Assembly (NCBI RefSeq): GCF_045062745.1
Contig: NZ_JBJGED010000055.1
Coordinates: forward strand, 1 to 16,937
Direction of reading: 5' to 3'
Origin: Paenibacillus_AA sp045062745
Lineage (GTDB): Bacteria; Bacillota; Bacilli; Paenibacillales; NBRC-103111
DNA: 16,937 nucleotides
Part shown: positions 1 through 7,401 of the stretch, in pieces
Layout of the letters: each line of letters opens with the position of its first letter
Position numbering within the stretch: position 1 is the first letter of the stretch
The notes under the pieces: model-generated
Seen by the model: the letters and a program-made list of their open reading frames with translations, nothing else
The model's database searches: none
What the model was told of the DNA's origin: nothing
Translations under genes and position numbers: made by a program

Positions 1-77
1 GTAGAGTAACAAAATTACTTTGGAGAGCGGGGAGAGGTGGGATCCGGAGCTGTAGAGTAACAAAATTACTTTGGAGA
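1..77. repeat. Pair of 26-bp direct repeats, 51-bp period
   Basis: Positions 1-26 and 52-77 are identical over 26 bp and are separated by 25 bp of unrelated G-rich sequence. Inside each copy the 15-mer AGTAACAAAATTACT forms a small inverted repeat (AGTAA/TTACT with a 5-nt loop). The first copy begins exactly at the window edge, so the unit may be longer and more copies may lie upstream. No gene is seen here. It could be part of a dispersed or tandem intergenic repeat family; its function is unknown. Confidence 0.8.
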
Positions 78-100
78 TGCCTGCCCACCATCCAACCAAA

Positions 101-141
101 CAAAAAAGGAGCTGTCCTCCTCAATCGGAGAACAGCTCCTT
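101..141 (-). terminator. Intrinsic terminator of clpP
   Basis: On the minus strand, a 10-bp perfect stem (AAGGAGCTGT at 132-141 pairing with ACAGCTCCTT at 106-115) is followed by a T-rich tract (T-run at 102-107, partly in the stem). It lies just past the clpP stop codon at 146 and fits a Rho-independent terminator. Confidence 0.85.
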
Positions 142-145
142 CTCG

Positions 146-727
146 TTAGACCGATGTGACGACTTTGTCGATCAAGCCATAGGCCAACGCTTCGTCGGCG
201 GTCATGAAGTAGTCGCGGTCGGTGTCCTTGTCGATGCGCTCCAGCGGTTGGCCGGTACGCTCGGCCAGGATGCCGTTCAGCTTGTCGCGCAGCTTGAGGA
301 TCCGCTTCGCGCGGATCTCGATATCGCTCGCCTGACCCTCCGCGCCGCCCAGCGGCTGGTGGATCATCACTTCGCTGTTCGGCAGCGCGAGACGCTTGCC
401 CTTGGCGCCCGCGGCCAGCAGGAATGCGCCCATCGAAGCCGCCATGCCCACGCAGATGGTGGAGACATCAGGCTTGATGAATTGCATCGTATCGAAGATG
501 GCCATACCCGCGGTAATCGAGCCGCCCGGGCTGTTGATGTACAAGTGAATATCTTTATCCGGATCTTGCGCGGCAAGGAACAGCAGCTGCGCGATGATCG
601 CGTTCGCTACGGTATCGTTGACCGGCGTCCCCAGAAATATAATGCGGTCCTTCAGCAGACGGGAGTAGATGTCGTATCCGCGCTCTCCACGTGCATCCTG
701 CTCGACAACCATTGGAATGAAACTCAT
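146..727 (-). CDS. clpP: ATP-dependent Clp protease proteolytic subunit ClpP
   Basis: This is the serine peptidase core of the cytoplasmic Clp protease. It assembles as a double heptamer and works with AAA+ unfoldases such as ClpX and ClpC to degrade misfolded, regulatory and SsrA-tagged proteins. The 193-residue product has the usual family length. The catalytic triad is visible at the canonical positions: Ser98 in GMAASMGAF, His123 in MIHQP and Asp172 in DRDYF. The oligomer and substrate-groove motif INSPGGS sits at residues 65-70. The start at 727 is supported by an AAAGGAGG ribosome binding site 8 nt upstream. The gene is monocistronic here, flanked by its own terminator and promoter, and a CtsR box overlaps the promoter, so heat-shock control is expected. 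ClpP also links functionally to the tmRNA system encoded further along the window. Confidence 0.98.
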   Translation of the reverse strand: MSFIPMVVEQDARGERGYDIYSRLLKDRIIFLGTPVNDTVANAIIAQLLFLAAQDPDKDIHLYINSPGGSITAGMAIFDTMQFIKPDVSTICVGMAASMGAFLLAAGAKGKRLALPNSEVMIHQPLGGAEGQASDIEIRAKRILKLRDKLNGILAERTGQPLERIDKDTDRDYFMTADEALAYGLIDKVVTSV

Positions 728-783
728 GGCCCATGCCTCCTTTATGAATCAAGTATGCTCCAATGTGAATTGGAATTAAACCC

Positions 784-812
784 ATCATAGCGGAAAAAAG
801 TCAAAAGGTCAA
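784..812 (-). promoter_or_regulatory. Sigma-A promoter of clpP
   Basis: On the minus strand, TTGACC (807-812) and TATGAT (784-789) are separated by exactly 17 bp. This is one mismatch from consensus in each hexamer. It lies about 57 bp upstream of the clpP start and is overlapped by the CtsR box. Confidence 0.85.
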
Positions 813-823
813 GAAAGGTCAAA
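807..823 (+). promoter_or_regulatory. CtsR operator overlapping the clpP -35 region
   Basis: GGTCAAGAAAGGTCAAA matches the known CtsR direct-heptad consensus (RGTCAAA-NAN-RGTCAAA) at all but one fixed position. A third heptad, AGTCAAA, lies at 799-805 with non-standard 1-nt spacing. The -35 hexamer of the clpP promoter falls inside the site, which suits repression by CtsR and release on heat stress. Binding itself is inferred; no ctsR gene is in the window. Confidence 0.85.
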
Positions 824-836
824 CGAGCAGCAAAAC

Positions 837-863
837 AAAAAAACGCCACCGATGAAGGAGGCG
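837..863 (-). terminator. Intrinsic terminator of the tRNA-Arg gene
   Basis: On the minus strand CGCCTCC (857-863) pairs with GGTGGCG (844-850), giving 7 positions with one mismatch around a 6-nt loop. A run of seven T (837-843) follows. It lies about 20 nt past the tRNA 3' end. Confidence 0.8.
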
Positions 864-883
864 ATTGGTTGTCAAAGTAGTTA

Positions 884-958
884 TGGCGCGCTCGCGAGGA
901 ATTGAACCTCGATCTCAGGCTCCGGAGGCCTACGTCATATCCATTGGACCACGAGCGC
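884..958 (-). tRNA. tRNA-Arg (anticodon CCG)
   Basis: The minus strand folds as a 75-nt tRNA. The acceptor stem pairs GCGCTCG (952-958) with CGAGCGC (888-894). The anticodon stem TAGGC/GCCTG closes the loop CTCCGGA, giving anticodon CCG, which reads the arginine codon CGG. The T arm is CGAGG-TTCAATT-CCTCG. The discriminator is G (887) and the 3' CCA is encoded (884-886). It has its own promoter (993-1021) and terminator (837-863), so it is a single-gene unit between clpP and the glycolytic operon. Confidence 0.97.
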
Positions 959-992
959 ATAAGGGATTAGCTATTTTTGAGGAGCAAAAATT

Positions 993-1021
993 ATTATAGA
1001 TCATGCCGTTCCAAAAAGCAA
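993..1021 (-). promoter_or_regulatory. Promoter of tRNA-Arg
   Basis: On the minus strand TTGCTT (1016-1021) and a perfect TATAAT (993-998) are spaced 17 bp apart, about 35 bp ahead of the mature tRNA 5' end. The inverted repeat GTTCCA/TGGAAC (1008-1013 and 1023-1028) overlaps its -35 region. The divergent cggR promoter starts only 15 bp away, so the two promoters may influence each other. Confidence 0.75.
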
Positions 1022-1036
1022 GTGGAACTTCTGGGC

Positions 1037-1065
1037 TTGCAAATGCCTTTTCATGGGTCTATAAT
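1037..1065 (+). promoter_or_regulatory. Promoter of the cggR-gapA glycolytic operon
   Basis: TTGCAA (1037-1042) and a perfect TATAAT (1060-1065) are spaced 17 bp apart, predicting a transcript start near 1072. The CggR operator begins at 1077, just downstream, as in B. subtilis, where the repressor acts as a roadblock. No better promoter is seen nearer to cggR, so the predicted 5' leader is about 510 nt. Confidence 0.85.
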
Positions 1066-1076
1066 GGAAACATAAG

Positions 1077-1112
1077 CGGGACGCAAAATGTTGTTGCGGG
1101 ACATAATCGGTC
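1077..1112 (+). promoter_or_regulatory. CggR operator (tandem direct repeat)
   Basis: The site reads CGGGAC (1077-1082), six bases, TGTT (1089-1092), four bases, CGGGAC (1097-1102), six bases, GGTC (1109-1112). This keeps the spacing of the B. subtilis CggR operator (CGGGAC-N6-TGTC, N4, CGGGAC-N6-TGTC) exactly, with both CGGGAC boxes intact. Each half should bind a CggR dimer. Fructose-1,6-bisphosphate is the known inducer in B. subtilis; that it applies here is inferred from orthology. Confidence 0.9.
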
Positions 1113-1133
1113 CCAACAACGAAGGTAGGTTGG

Positions 1134-1350
1134 TCACAATAACTAGGTTAGTCGGCGGACGGCAACAGAACTAACTAGTTCGCAATAATAGCTAGCTATT
1201 TCGCAAACAATGCGGCTAGATTATCGAATCTAAGATTAAGTTATCGCCGTTAAAAGATAAAGATTAGTCGCGTTAAGGGTTTGCGAATCGGCATGAAAGT
1301 TCAGCTAATCGGCAATAAAAGGTTAGCAAGGCGGCAAAGATGGGTAGATA
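1134..1350 (+). repeat. Degenerate array with ~21-22 nt period in the glycolytic operon leader
   Basis: About ten imperfect units resembling TCGGCAATAAAAGGTTAG plus a short CTAA-like end run through this AT-rich stretch. The TCG (once GCG) anchors start at 1152, 1180, 1201, 1224, 1244, 1268, 1288, 1309 and 1331, giving spacings of 28, 21, 23, 20, 24, 20, 21 and 22. The 28 resolves to 7 + 21 if the CGG at 1160 is taken as an anchor. TTAG, CTAG and GCTA words recur late in most units. No open frame of interest crosses it. It lies between the CggR operator and cggR, so it would be transcribed as leader RNA. The alignment was made by eye; the function is unknown. Confidence 0.65.
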
Positions 1351-1508
1351 TAAAGATGTAGTGAAACCCAAGCTTTAACGCCGTCGCCACGAGACTCAAT
1401 GCCCAGCCGACGCACTCGCTGCACCTGCGCAAATGACCCGACAAACCCAAGCCCAAAGCCAACGACCAACAAACCTAACGTCTCAACAATACAGCACCCG
1501 CCGTCCAT
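1323..1508 (-). pseudogene. Possible fragment of a membrane-protein gene (PQ-loop-like), antisense in the leader
   Basis: The plus strand of about 1360-1570 is C/A-rich and G-poor. Its minus strand is open and encodes a hydrophobic segment (ETLGLLVVGFGLGFVGSF) followed by AQVQRVRRLGIESRGDGVKAW. This arrangement, a membrane helix then a Q-containing turn with basic residues and an ES..G(V) stretch, recalls the first repeat of PQ-loop/SemiSWEET proteins. From the ATG at 1508 it is only about 61 codons, has no visible ribosome binding site, and runs into the periodic array near 1350 before stopping. If it was once a gene it is now truncated. It could equally be a chance open frame continuing from the antisense of cggR. 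The family link is a guess from pattern only. Confidence 0.25.
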
Positions 1509-1583
1509 ATCGCAATAAGCAACCCAATACCGCGCAACACCGCACATGCAAAACGCAAGTCTGAAGCAGGAGTGACGATTGCC

Positions 1584-2603
1584 ATGAGGCATATCCTCGA
1601 TATACAGAAGCAGCTGTTGCCGGACTTGACCGATGTGCTGAAGAAACGCTACTCCATCTTGCACCACATTCACCTGTCCGGCACGATCGGCCGCCGCACG
1701 CTGGCGACGAACCTCGACCTGACGGAGCGGGTGCTCCGCGCGGAGGTCGACTTCCTGCGGGAGCAGGGGCTGCTGGACTCGGAGTCGGCCGGCATGAGCC
1801 TGTCCGAGAGCGGGCGCAAGCTGCTCGAAGACCTCGAGCCGCTTATCAAGGACTTGTTCGGGCTCTCCGACCTCGAGGAACAATTGAAGGAACGCTTCGG
1901 CCTGAACAAGGTCGTCGTCGTCCCGGGCGACTGGGACCAGTCGGTGTTCACGAAGAAGGAGCTGGGCCGAGCGGGAGCCGCCGTGCTGCGCAAGCAAGCG
2001 ACGAAGGACGACGTCATCGCCGTCACCGGGGGCTCGACCCTGGCCGAGATCGCCGGCTTCCTGACCGGCTCTACCACGCTGAAAGGCAGCCTGTTCGTCC
2101 CCGCGCGGGGCGGGCTGGGAGAGAGCGTAGAGCTGCAGGCAAACACGATCGCCTCCACGATGGCGAAGAAGACGGGCGGCCAATACCGGCTGCTGCACGT
2201 CCCGGACCATCTCGGCGAGGAAGCCTACGTGTCGCTCATGCAGGACGCCAACATCAAGGAGCTCGTCGACGTCATCCGCAGCGCCCGCATCGTGGTACAC
2301 GGGATCGGAGATGCTATGGTGATGGCCAGACGGCGAAAGGTCGCGCCCGAGACGATCGCCAGCCTGCAGCAGGAGGGTGCGCTCGCGGAAGCGTTCGGTT
2401 ATTATTTTGACCGGCAAGGCCGAGTCGTACACAAGATGCCGACGGTCGGGCTGCGGCTGGAAGACATCCAGACCACCGAAGTCGTCATCGCGGTTGCAGG
2501 AGGACGCAGCAAAGGCGAAGCCATCGCCGCCGTCATGCGCTTCGGCCACAACGACGTACTCGTCACCGACGAAGCGGCCGCCCAAGAGATTCTAAAACTA
2601 TAA
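1584..2603 (+). CDS. cggR: Central glycolytic genes regulator CggR (SorC/DeoR-type repressor)
   Basis: CggR represses the operon that it heads and senses glycolytic flux through fructose-1,6-bisphosphate. The 339-residue product has an N-terminal winged helix-turn-helix (about residues 20-75, containing GTIGRRTLATNLDLTERVLR) and a C-terminal SIS-like sugar-phosphate domain (about 95-335). The latter carries AVTGGSTLAEIA, VPARGGLGESVE, HGIGDA, EAFGYYFD and AVAGGRSKGEA, all typical of CggR. The ATG at 1584 is preferred over an in-frame GTG at 1572: AGGAGTG (1568-1574) sits 9 nt before the ATG and overlaps the GTG, and the resulting protein matches the length and start of the B. subtilis protein (340 residues). 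Its own operator lies about 500 nt upstream. gapA follows after 88 nt. Confidence 0.96.
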   Translation: MRHILDIQKQLLPDLTDVLKKRYSILHHIHLSGTIGRRTLATNLDLTERVLRAEVDFLREQGLLDSESAGMSLSESGRKLLEDLEPLIKDLFGLSDLEEQLKERFGLNKVVVVPGDWDQSVFTKKELGRAGAAVLRKQATKDDVIAVTGGSTLAEIAGFLTGSTTLKGSLFVPARGGLGESVELQANTIASTMAKKTGGQYRLLHVPDHLGEEAYVSLMQDANIKELVDVIRSARIVVHGIGDAMVMARRRKVAPETIASLQQEGALAEAFGYYFDRQGRVVHKMPTVGLRLEDIQTTEVVIAVAGGRSKGEAIAAVMRFGHNDVLVTDEAAAQEILKL

Positions 2604-2691
2604 CCCCGTTATCTCGATGCCCTAACCGGCGTCTTGACCATACATGCTTGACCGCAGCACCACACAAAGAACCTATTAGGAGGAACCAACC

Positions 2692-3696
<1,005 letters not shown>

Positions 3697-3718
3697 GCTC
3701 CAACCCATAGCGAGGAAT

Positions 3719-3742
3719 AAGAGGAGAAGGGATTCTCCTCTT
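3719..3742 (+). other. Stable hairpin between gapA and pgk
   Basis: A perfect 10-bp stem (AAGAGGAGAA at 3719-3728 with TTCTCCTCTT at 3733-3742) closes a GGGA tetraloop. Only a short pyrimidine tract (TTCCC) follows rather than a long T-run, so it is a weak terminator at best. It may stabilise the gapA 3' end or partly attenuate transcription into pgk, which would help gapA exceed the distal genes. Confidence 0.7.
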
Positions 3743-3787
3743 TCCCGTGTCAGGCTAGCACAACCCATACACAATAGGAGGGTCTCC

Positions 3788-4969
3788 ATGAACAAGAAAA
3801 GTGTCCGTGACATAGACGTAGACGGCAAGAAAGTGTTCGTGCGCGTGGACTTCAACGTGCCGCTCGAGAATGGCGCGATTACCGACGATACTCGGATCCG
3901 GGAAACGCTGCCTACGATTCAATATTTGGTGGAAAAAGGGGCGAAAGTGATCCTCGCGAGCCACTTGGGCCGTCCGAAGGGACAAGTCGTCGAGGAACTC
4001 CGCCTCACGCCGGTAGCGGCGCGGTTGTCCGAGCTGCTCGGCAAGCCGGTCGTAAGCGCCAAGGAAGCGATCGGCGACGCGGTGCAAGCGCAAGTGAATC
4101 AGCTGGGCAACGGGGACGTGCTGCTGCTCGAGAACGTCCGCTTCTACGCAGGCGAAGAGAAGAACGATCCGGAGTTGGCGGCAGCGTTCGCGGCACTCGC
4201 GGACATCTACGTCAATGACGCATTCGGTGCGGCGCACCGGGCGCACGCTTCGACCGAAGGCATCGCGCACAAGCTGCCGGCTGTATCCGGTCTTTTGATG
4301 GAGAAGGAGCTGGACGTCCTCGGCAAGGCGCTGCGCAACCCGGACCGTCCGTTCACTGCCATCGTAGGCGGCTCCAAGGTCAAGGACAAGATCGGCGTCA
4401 TCGAGAACCTGCTGAACATCGCGGACAACATCCTCATCGGCGGAGGCCTCTCCTACACGTTCTTGAAGGCCCAAGGCTACGAGATCGGCAAGTCGCTCGT
4501 CGACAACGAGAAGCTGGACCTGGCGCTCGACTTCCTGCGCAAGGCGAAGGAGAAGGGCGTGAACTTCCTCATTCCGGTCGACATCGTGATCGGGGACGAC
4601 TTCAGCAACAAGGCGAATACCCGCATCGTGCCGATCAACGAGATTCCGGCGGATTGGGAAGGCTTCGACATCGGGCCGAAAACCCGCGAGATTTACTCCG
4701 ACATCATCGCGAACTCCAAGCTGATCGTTTGGAACGGACCGCTCGGCGTATTCGAGCTCGAGCCGTATATGAACGGCACGAAGGCGATGGCGGAAGCTTG
4801 CGCCAAGACTTCCGGCTACACGGTCATCGGCGGCGGCGATTCCGCGGCAGCGGTAGAGAAGTTCCACCTGGCCGACAAGATGGACCACATCTCCACCGGC
4901 GGCGGCGCTTCGCTCGAGTTTATGGAAGGCAAGGCATTACCGGGCGTAGTCGCCCTGAACGATAAATAA
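3788..4969 (+). CDS. pgk: Phosphoglycerate kinase
   Basis: This monomeric cytoplasmic enzyme transfers the acyl phosphate of 1,3-bisphosphoglycerate to ADP, the first ATP-yielding step of lower glycolysis. The 393-residue product has the usual length. The N-domain substrate site is visible as RVDFNVPL (19-26, with Asp21 and Asn23), Arg36, and SHLGRPKG (58-65). The C-domain carries GGSKVKDKI near 195, the nucleotide-binding GPLGVFE, GGGDS, and the family-typical GGGASLEF close to the C-terminus. An AGGAGGG ribosome binding site lies 6 nt before the ATG. It is the third gene of the glycolytic operon, separated from gapA by 91 nt holding a hairpin, and followed after 36 nt by tpiA. Confidence 0.98.
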   Translation: MNKKSVRDIDVDGKKVFVRVDFNVPLENGAITDDTRIRETLPTIQYLVEKGAKVILASHLGRPKGQVVEELRLTPVAARLSELLGKPVVSAKEAIGDAVQAQVNQLGNGDVLLLENVRFYAGEEKNDPELAAAFAALADIYVNDAFGAAHRAHASTEGIAHKLPAVSGLLMEKELDVLGKALRNPDRPFTAIVGGSKVKDKIGVIENLLNIADNILIGGGLSYTFLKAQGYEIGKSLVDNEKLDLALDFLRKAKEKGVNFLIPVDIVIGDDFSNKANTRIVPINEIPADWEGFDIGPKTREIYSDIIANSKLIVWNGPLGVFELEPYMNGTKAMAEACAKTSGYTVIGGGDSAAAVEKFHLADKMDHISTGGGASLEFMEGKALPGVVALNDK

Positions 4970-5005
4970 CAACCGACATCCCGTAGGAAAGGGGACCCCA
5001 TTCCC

Positions 5006-5758
5006 ATGAGAAAGCCGATTATCGCAGGCAACTGGAAAATGTTCAAAACCGTATCCGAGGCGCTCGCTTTCGTAGAAGCAGCCAAAGGTGCGGCGGAAGT
5101 CGACGGCGTCGAGAGCGTCATCTGCGCGCCGTATATCACGCTGCCGGCACTGGTGGAAGCAGTAAAGGGCACTACGCTGAAAGTGGGCGCTCAAAACATG
5201 CACTGGGAAGACAACGGCGCGTTCACGGGCGAGATCAGCGGTGTCATGCTGAAGGACCTCGGCGTCGACTACGTCATCATCGGCCACTCGGAGCGCCGGG
5301 CGTACTTCGCGGACACGGACGAGACCGTGAACCGCAAAGTGCTGGCCGCGTTCAAGCACGGCCTGACGCCGATCGTCTGCGTCGGCGAGAGCCTCGAGGA
5401 ACGCGAGGCGGGCAAGACGAAGGATGTGTGCCGCGTGCAGACGGAAGCGGCGCTGCAAGGACTGACCGCGGAGCAAGCCGCGCAGGTCGTAGTCGCGTAC
5501 GAGCCCATCTGGGCGATCGGGACGGGCAAGACTTCGACCGCGGATGACGCGAACGAAGTGATCGGCTACATCCGCGAGCGCATTGCCGCGCAGCACGGCG
5601 CAGCGGCGGCCGCGGCCGTACGTATCCAGTACGGCGGCAGTGTGAAGCCGAACAACGTGCGCGAGTTCATGGCGCAGTCGGATATCGACGGCGCATTGGT
5701 GGGCGGCGCAAGCCTCGAGCCGGCGTCGTACATCCAGCTCGTCGAGGGGGCGCGCTAG
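5006..5758 (+). CDS. tpiA: Triosephosphate isomerase
   Basis: This dimeric TIM-barrel enzyme interconverts dihydroxyacetone phosphate and glyceraldehyde-3-phosphate. The 250-residue product has the usual length. The catalytic residues are visible: Lys11 in GNWKM, the electrophile His94 in IIGHSERR, and the base Glu166 in AYEPIWAIGTGK, whose final residues form the mobile loop 6 (170-175). The phosphate-binding YGGSV and LVGGASL motifs follow near the C-terminus. The ribosome binding site (GGAAAGGGG) is about 11 nt upstream. The stop codon is 1 nt from the gpmI start, which points to translational coupling. Confidence 0.98.
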   Translation: MRKPIIAGNWKMFKTVSEALAFVEAAKGAAEVDGVESVICAPYITLPALVEAVKGTTLKVGAQNMHWEDNGAFTGEISGVMLKDLGVDYVIIGHSERRAYFADTDETVNRKVLAAFKHGLTPIVCVGESLEEREAGKTKDVCRVQTEAALQGLTAEQAAQVVVAYEPIWAIGTGKTSTADDANEVIGYIRERIAAQHGAAAAAAVRIQYGGSVKPNNVREFMAQSDIDGALVGGASLEPASYIQLVEGAR

Positions 5759-5759
5759 G

Positions 5760-7313
5760 ATGGCCGGGACGGGCAACAGCAACAGACCGAAGCCGGTAGC
5801 GCTTATCATCCTGGACGGCTTCGGCCTTCGCGGCGAGACGCACGGCAACGCCGTGGCGCAGGCGAACAAGCCGAACTACGACCGTTACATGGCGACTTAC
5901 CCTCACACGACGCTGACGGCTAGCGGAGAGGCGGTCGGCCTGCCGGAGGGCCAGATGGGCAACTCCGAGGTCGGCCATCTGAACATCGGCGCCGGCCGGA
6001 TCGTGTACCAAGACTTGACCCGGATCACCAAGTCGATCCGCGACCGCGATTTCTTCGACAACGAGACGCTCGTCGGCGCGGTCGAGTATGCCAAGAAGAA
6101 CGGCAAAAAGCTGCACCTGTACGGCCTGCTGTCCGACGGCGGCGTACACAGCCACATCGACCACCTGCTTGCGCTGCTCGACCTGGCCAAGGCCCATGGA
6201 CTCACGGAAGTGTTCGTCCATGCCTTCCTCGACGGCCGCGACGTGGCGCCGGACAGCGCGATCGGGTACATCCAGCGTGTCCAGAAGCACATCGAGGCGA
6301 TCGGCGTAGGCCGGATCGCGACGGTGCAAGGCCGTTACTACGCGATGGATCGCGACAAGCGTTGGGAGCGGACCGAGAAGTCGTACCGCGCGATGGTGTA
6401 CGGAGACGGTCCGCAATACAGCGATCCGATCCGCGCGGTGCAGGAATCGTACGAGAAGTCGGTGTTCGACGAGTTCGTCATGCCGACCGTCATCATTGGT
6501 GCGGATGGCCAGCCGGTCGGCCTAGTAGAGTCCGGGGACGCAGTCGTGTTCTTCAACTTCCGTCCCGACCGGGCGATCCAGCTGTCCCAGGTGTTCACCA
6601 ACGAAGACTTCCGAGGCTTCGACCGGGGGGACAAGTACCCGCAAGGGCTGTACTTCGTCTGCCTCACCTTGTTCAGCGAAACCGTCGGCGGCTTCGTCGC
6701 GTATAAACCGAAGAACCTCGACAACACCCTGGGCGAAGTGCTCGTCCAGAACGGGCTGAAGCAGCTGCGCATCGCCGAGACGGAGAAGTACCCGCACGTG
6801 ACGTTCTTCTTCAGCGGCGGTCGTGACGTCGAGCTGCCGGGCGAGAAGCGTATCCTGATCCCTTCGCCGAAGGTCGCGACGTACGACCTGAAGCCGGAGA
6901 TGAGCGCCTACGAGGTAGCTGCAGCGGCGGTGAAGGAAATCGAGGAGGGCAATCAAGACGTCATCATCCTGAACTTTGCGAACCCCGACATGGTCGGTCA
7001 CTCCGGGATGCTGGAGCCGACGATCAAAGCGGTCGAAGCGACGGATACCTGCCTGGGCCAAGTGGTCGAAGCGGTGCTCGCCCAAGGCGGCGTGGCGCTG
7101 ATCACGGCGGACCACGGCAACGCCGATCTGGTCGTCGACGACAACGAGCGGCCGTTCACCGCGCATACGACGAACCCGGTTCCTTTCATTGTGACGTCCA
7201 CTTCTGTTACACTAAGAGAAGGCGGCATCCTGGCCGATATCGCGCCGACGATGCTGAAGCTGCTCGGAGTGGCGCAGCCGGCCGAGATGACGGGAGCTTC
7301 GATCATAGAGTAA
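5760..7313 (+). CDS. gpmI: 2,3-bisphosphoglycerate-independent phosphoglycerate mutase
   Basis: This Mn-dependent enzyme of the alkaline phosphatase superfamily isomerises 3-phosphoglycerate and 2-phosphoglycerate. The 517-residue product is slightly longer than the common 510-515, the excess being a short polar N-terminus before PVALIILDGFG. Metal ligands are visible as Asp19 in LDGFG, the phosphorylated Ser69 in GNSEVGH, DMVGH near residue 410, and ADHGNAD near residue 450. The phosphotransferase insert carries FLDGRDVAP. The start lies 1 nt after the tpiA stop; the G-rich GAGGGGG inside the tpiA end serves as the ribosome binding site. In spore formers this enzyme is known to be sensitive to pH through Mn, which is a family property and not seen in the sequence. 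Confidence 0.97.
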   Translation: MAGTGNSNRPKPVALIILDGFGLRGETHGNAVAQANKPNYDRYMATYPHTTLTASGEAVGLPEGQMGNSEVGHLNIGAGRIVYQDLTRITKSIRDRDFFDNETLVGAVEYAKKNGKKLHLYGLLSDGGVHSHIDHLLALLDLAKAHGLTEVFVHAFLDGRDVAPDSAIGYIQRVQKHIEAIGVGRIATVQGRYYAMDRDKRWERTEKSYRAMVYGDGPQYSDPIRAVQESYEKSVFDEFVMPTVIIGADGQPVGLVESGDAVVFFNFRPDRAIQLSQVFTNEDFRGFDRGDKYPQGLYFVCLTLFSETVGGFVAYKPKNLDNTLGEVLVQNGLKQLRIAETEKYPHVTFFFSGGRDVELPGEKRILIPSPKVATYDLKPEMSAYEVAAAAVKEIEEGNQDVIILNFANPDMVGHSGMLEPTIKAVEATDTCLGQVVEAVLAQGGVALITADHGNADLVVDDNERPFTAHTTNPVPFIVTSTSVTLREGGILADIAPTMLKLLGVAQPAEMTGASIIE

Positions 7314-7401
7314 TCGGACTGGCTTTACCTGCTCCTACACGCTCTACCGGTTCTTAACGTGAGTTCGCCCCATTATATATTGAAGGAGTGTTACACGAAT
7401 C

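Noticed and set aside
1..77. CRISPR-like repeat-spacer-repeat (26 bp repeat, 25 bp spacer)
   Set aside because: Only two copies are present, there is no cas gene in the window, and the spacer is shorter than usual. It is treated as an ordinary direct repeat, although the array could continue beyond the edge.
2634..2680. Two TTGACC hexamers in the cggR-gapA gap as a possible gapA promoter
   Set aside because: Neither has a credible -10 box at a permitted distance. TATTAG is too far from the second one. gapA is best explained by transcription from the operon promoter.
7348..7386. Possible eno-specific promoter (TTCTTA then TATATA, ~17 bp apart)
   Set aside because: The -35 match is poor and the AT-rich -10 is easily explained by chance next to the ribosome binding site. 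It remains possible but is not supported enough to list.
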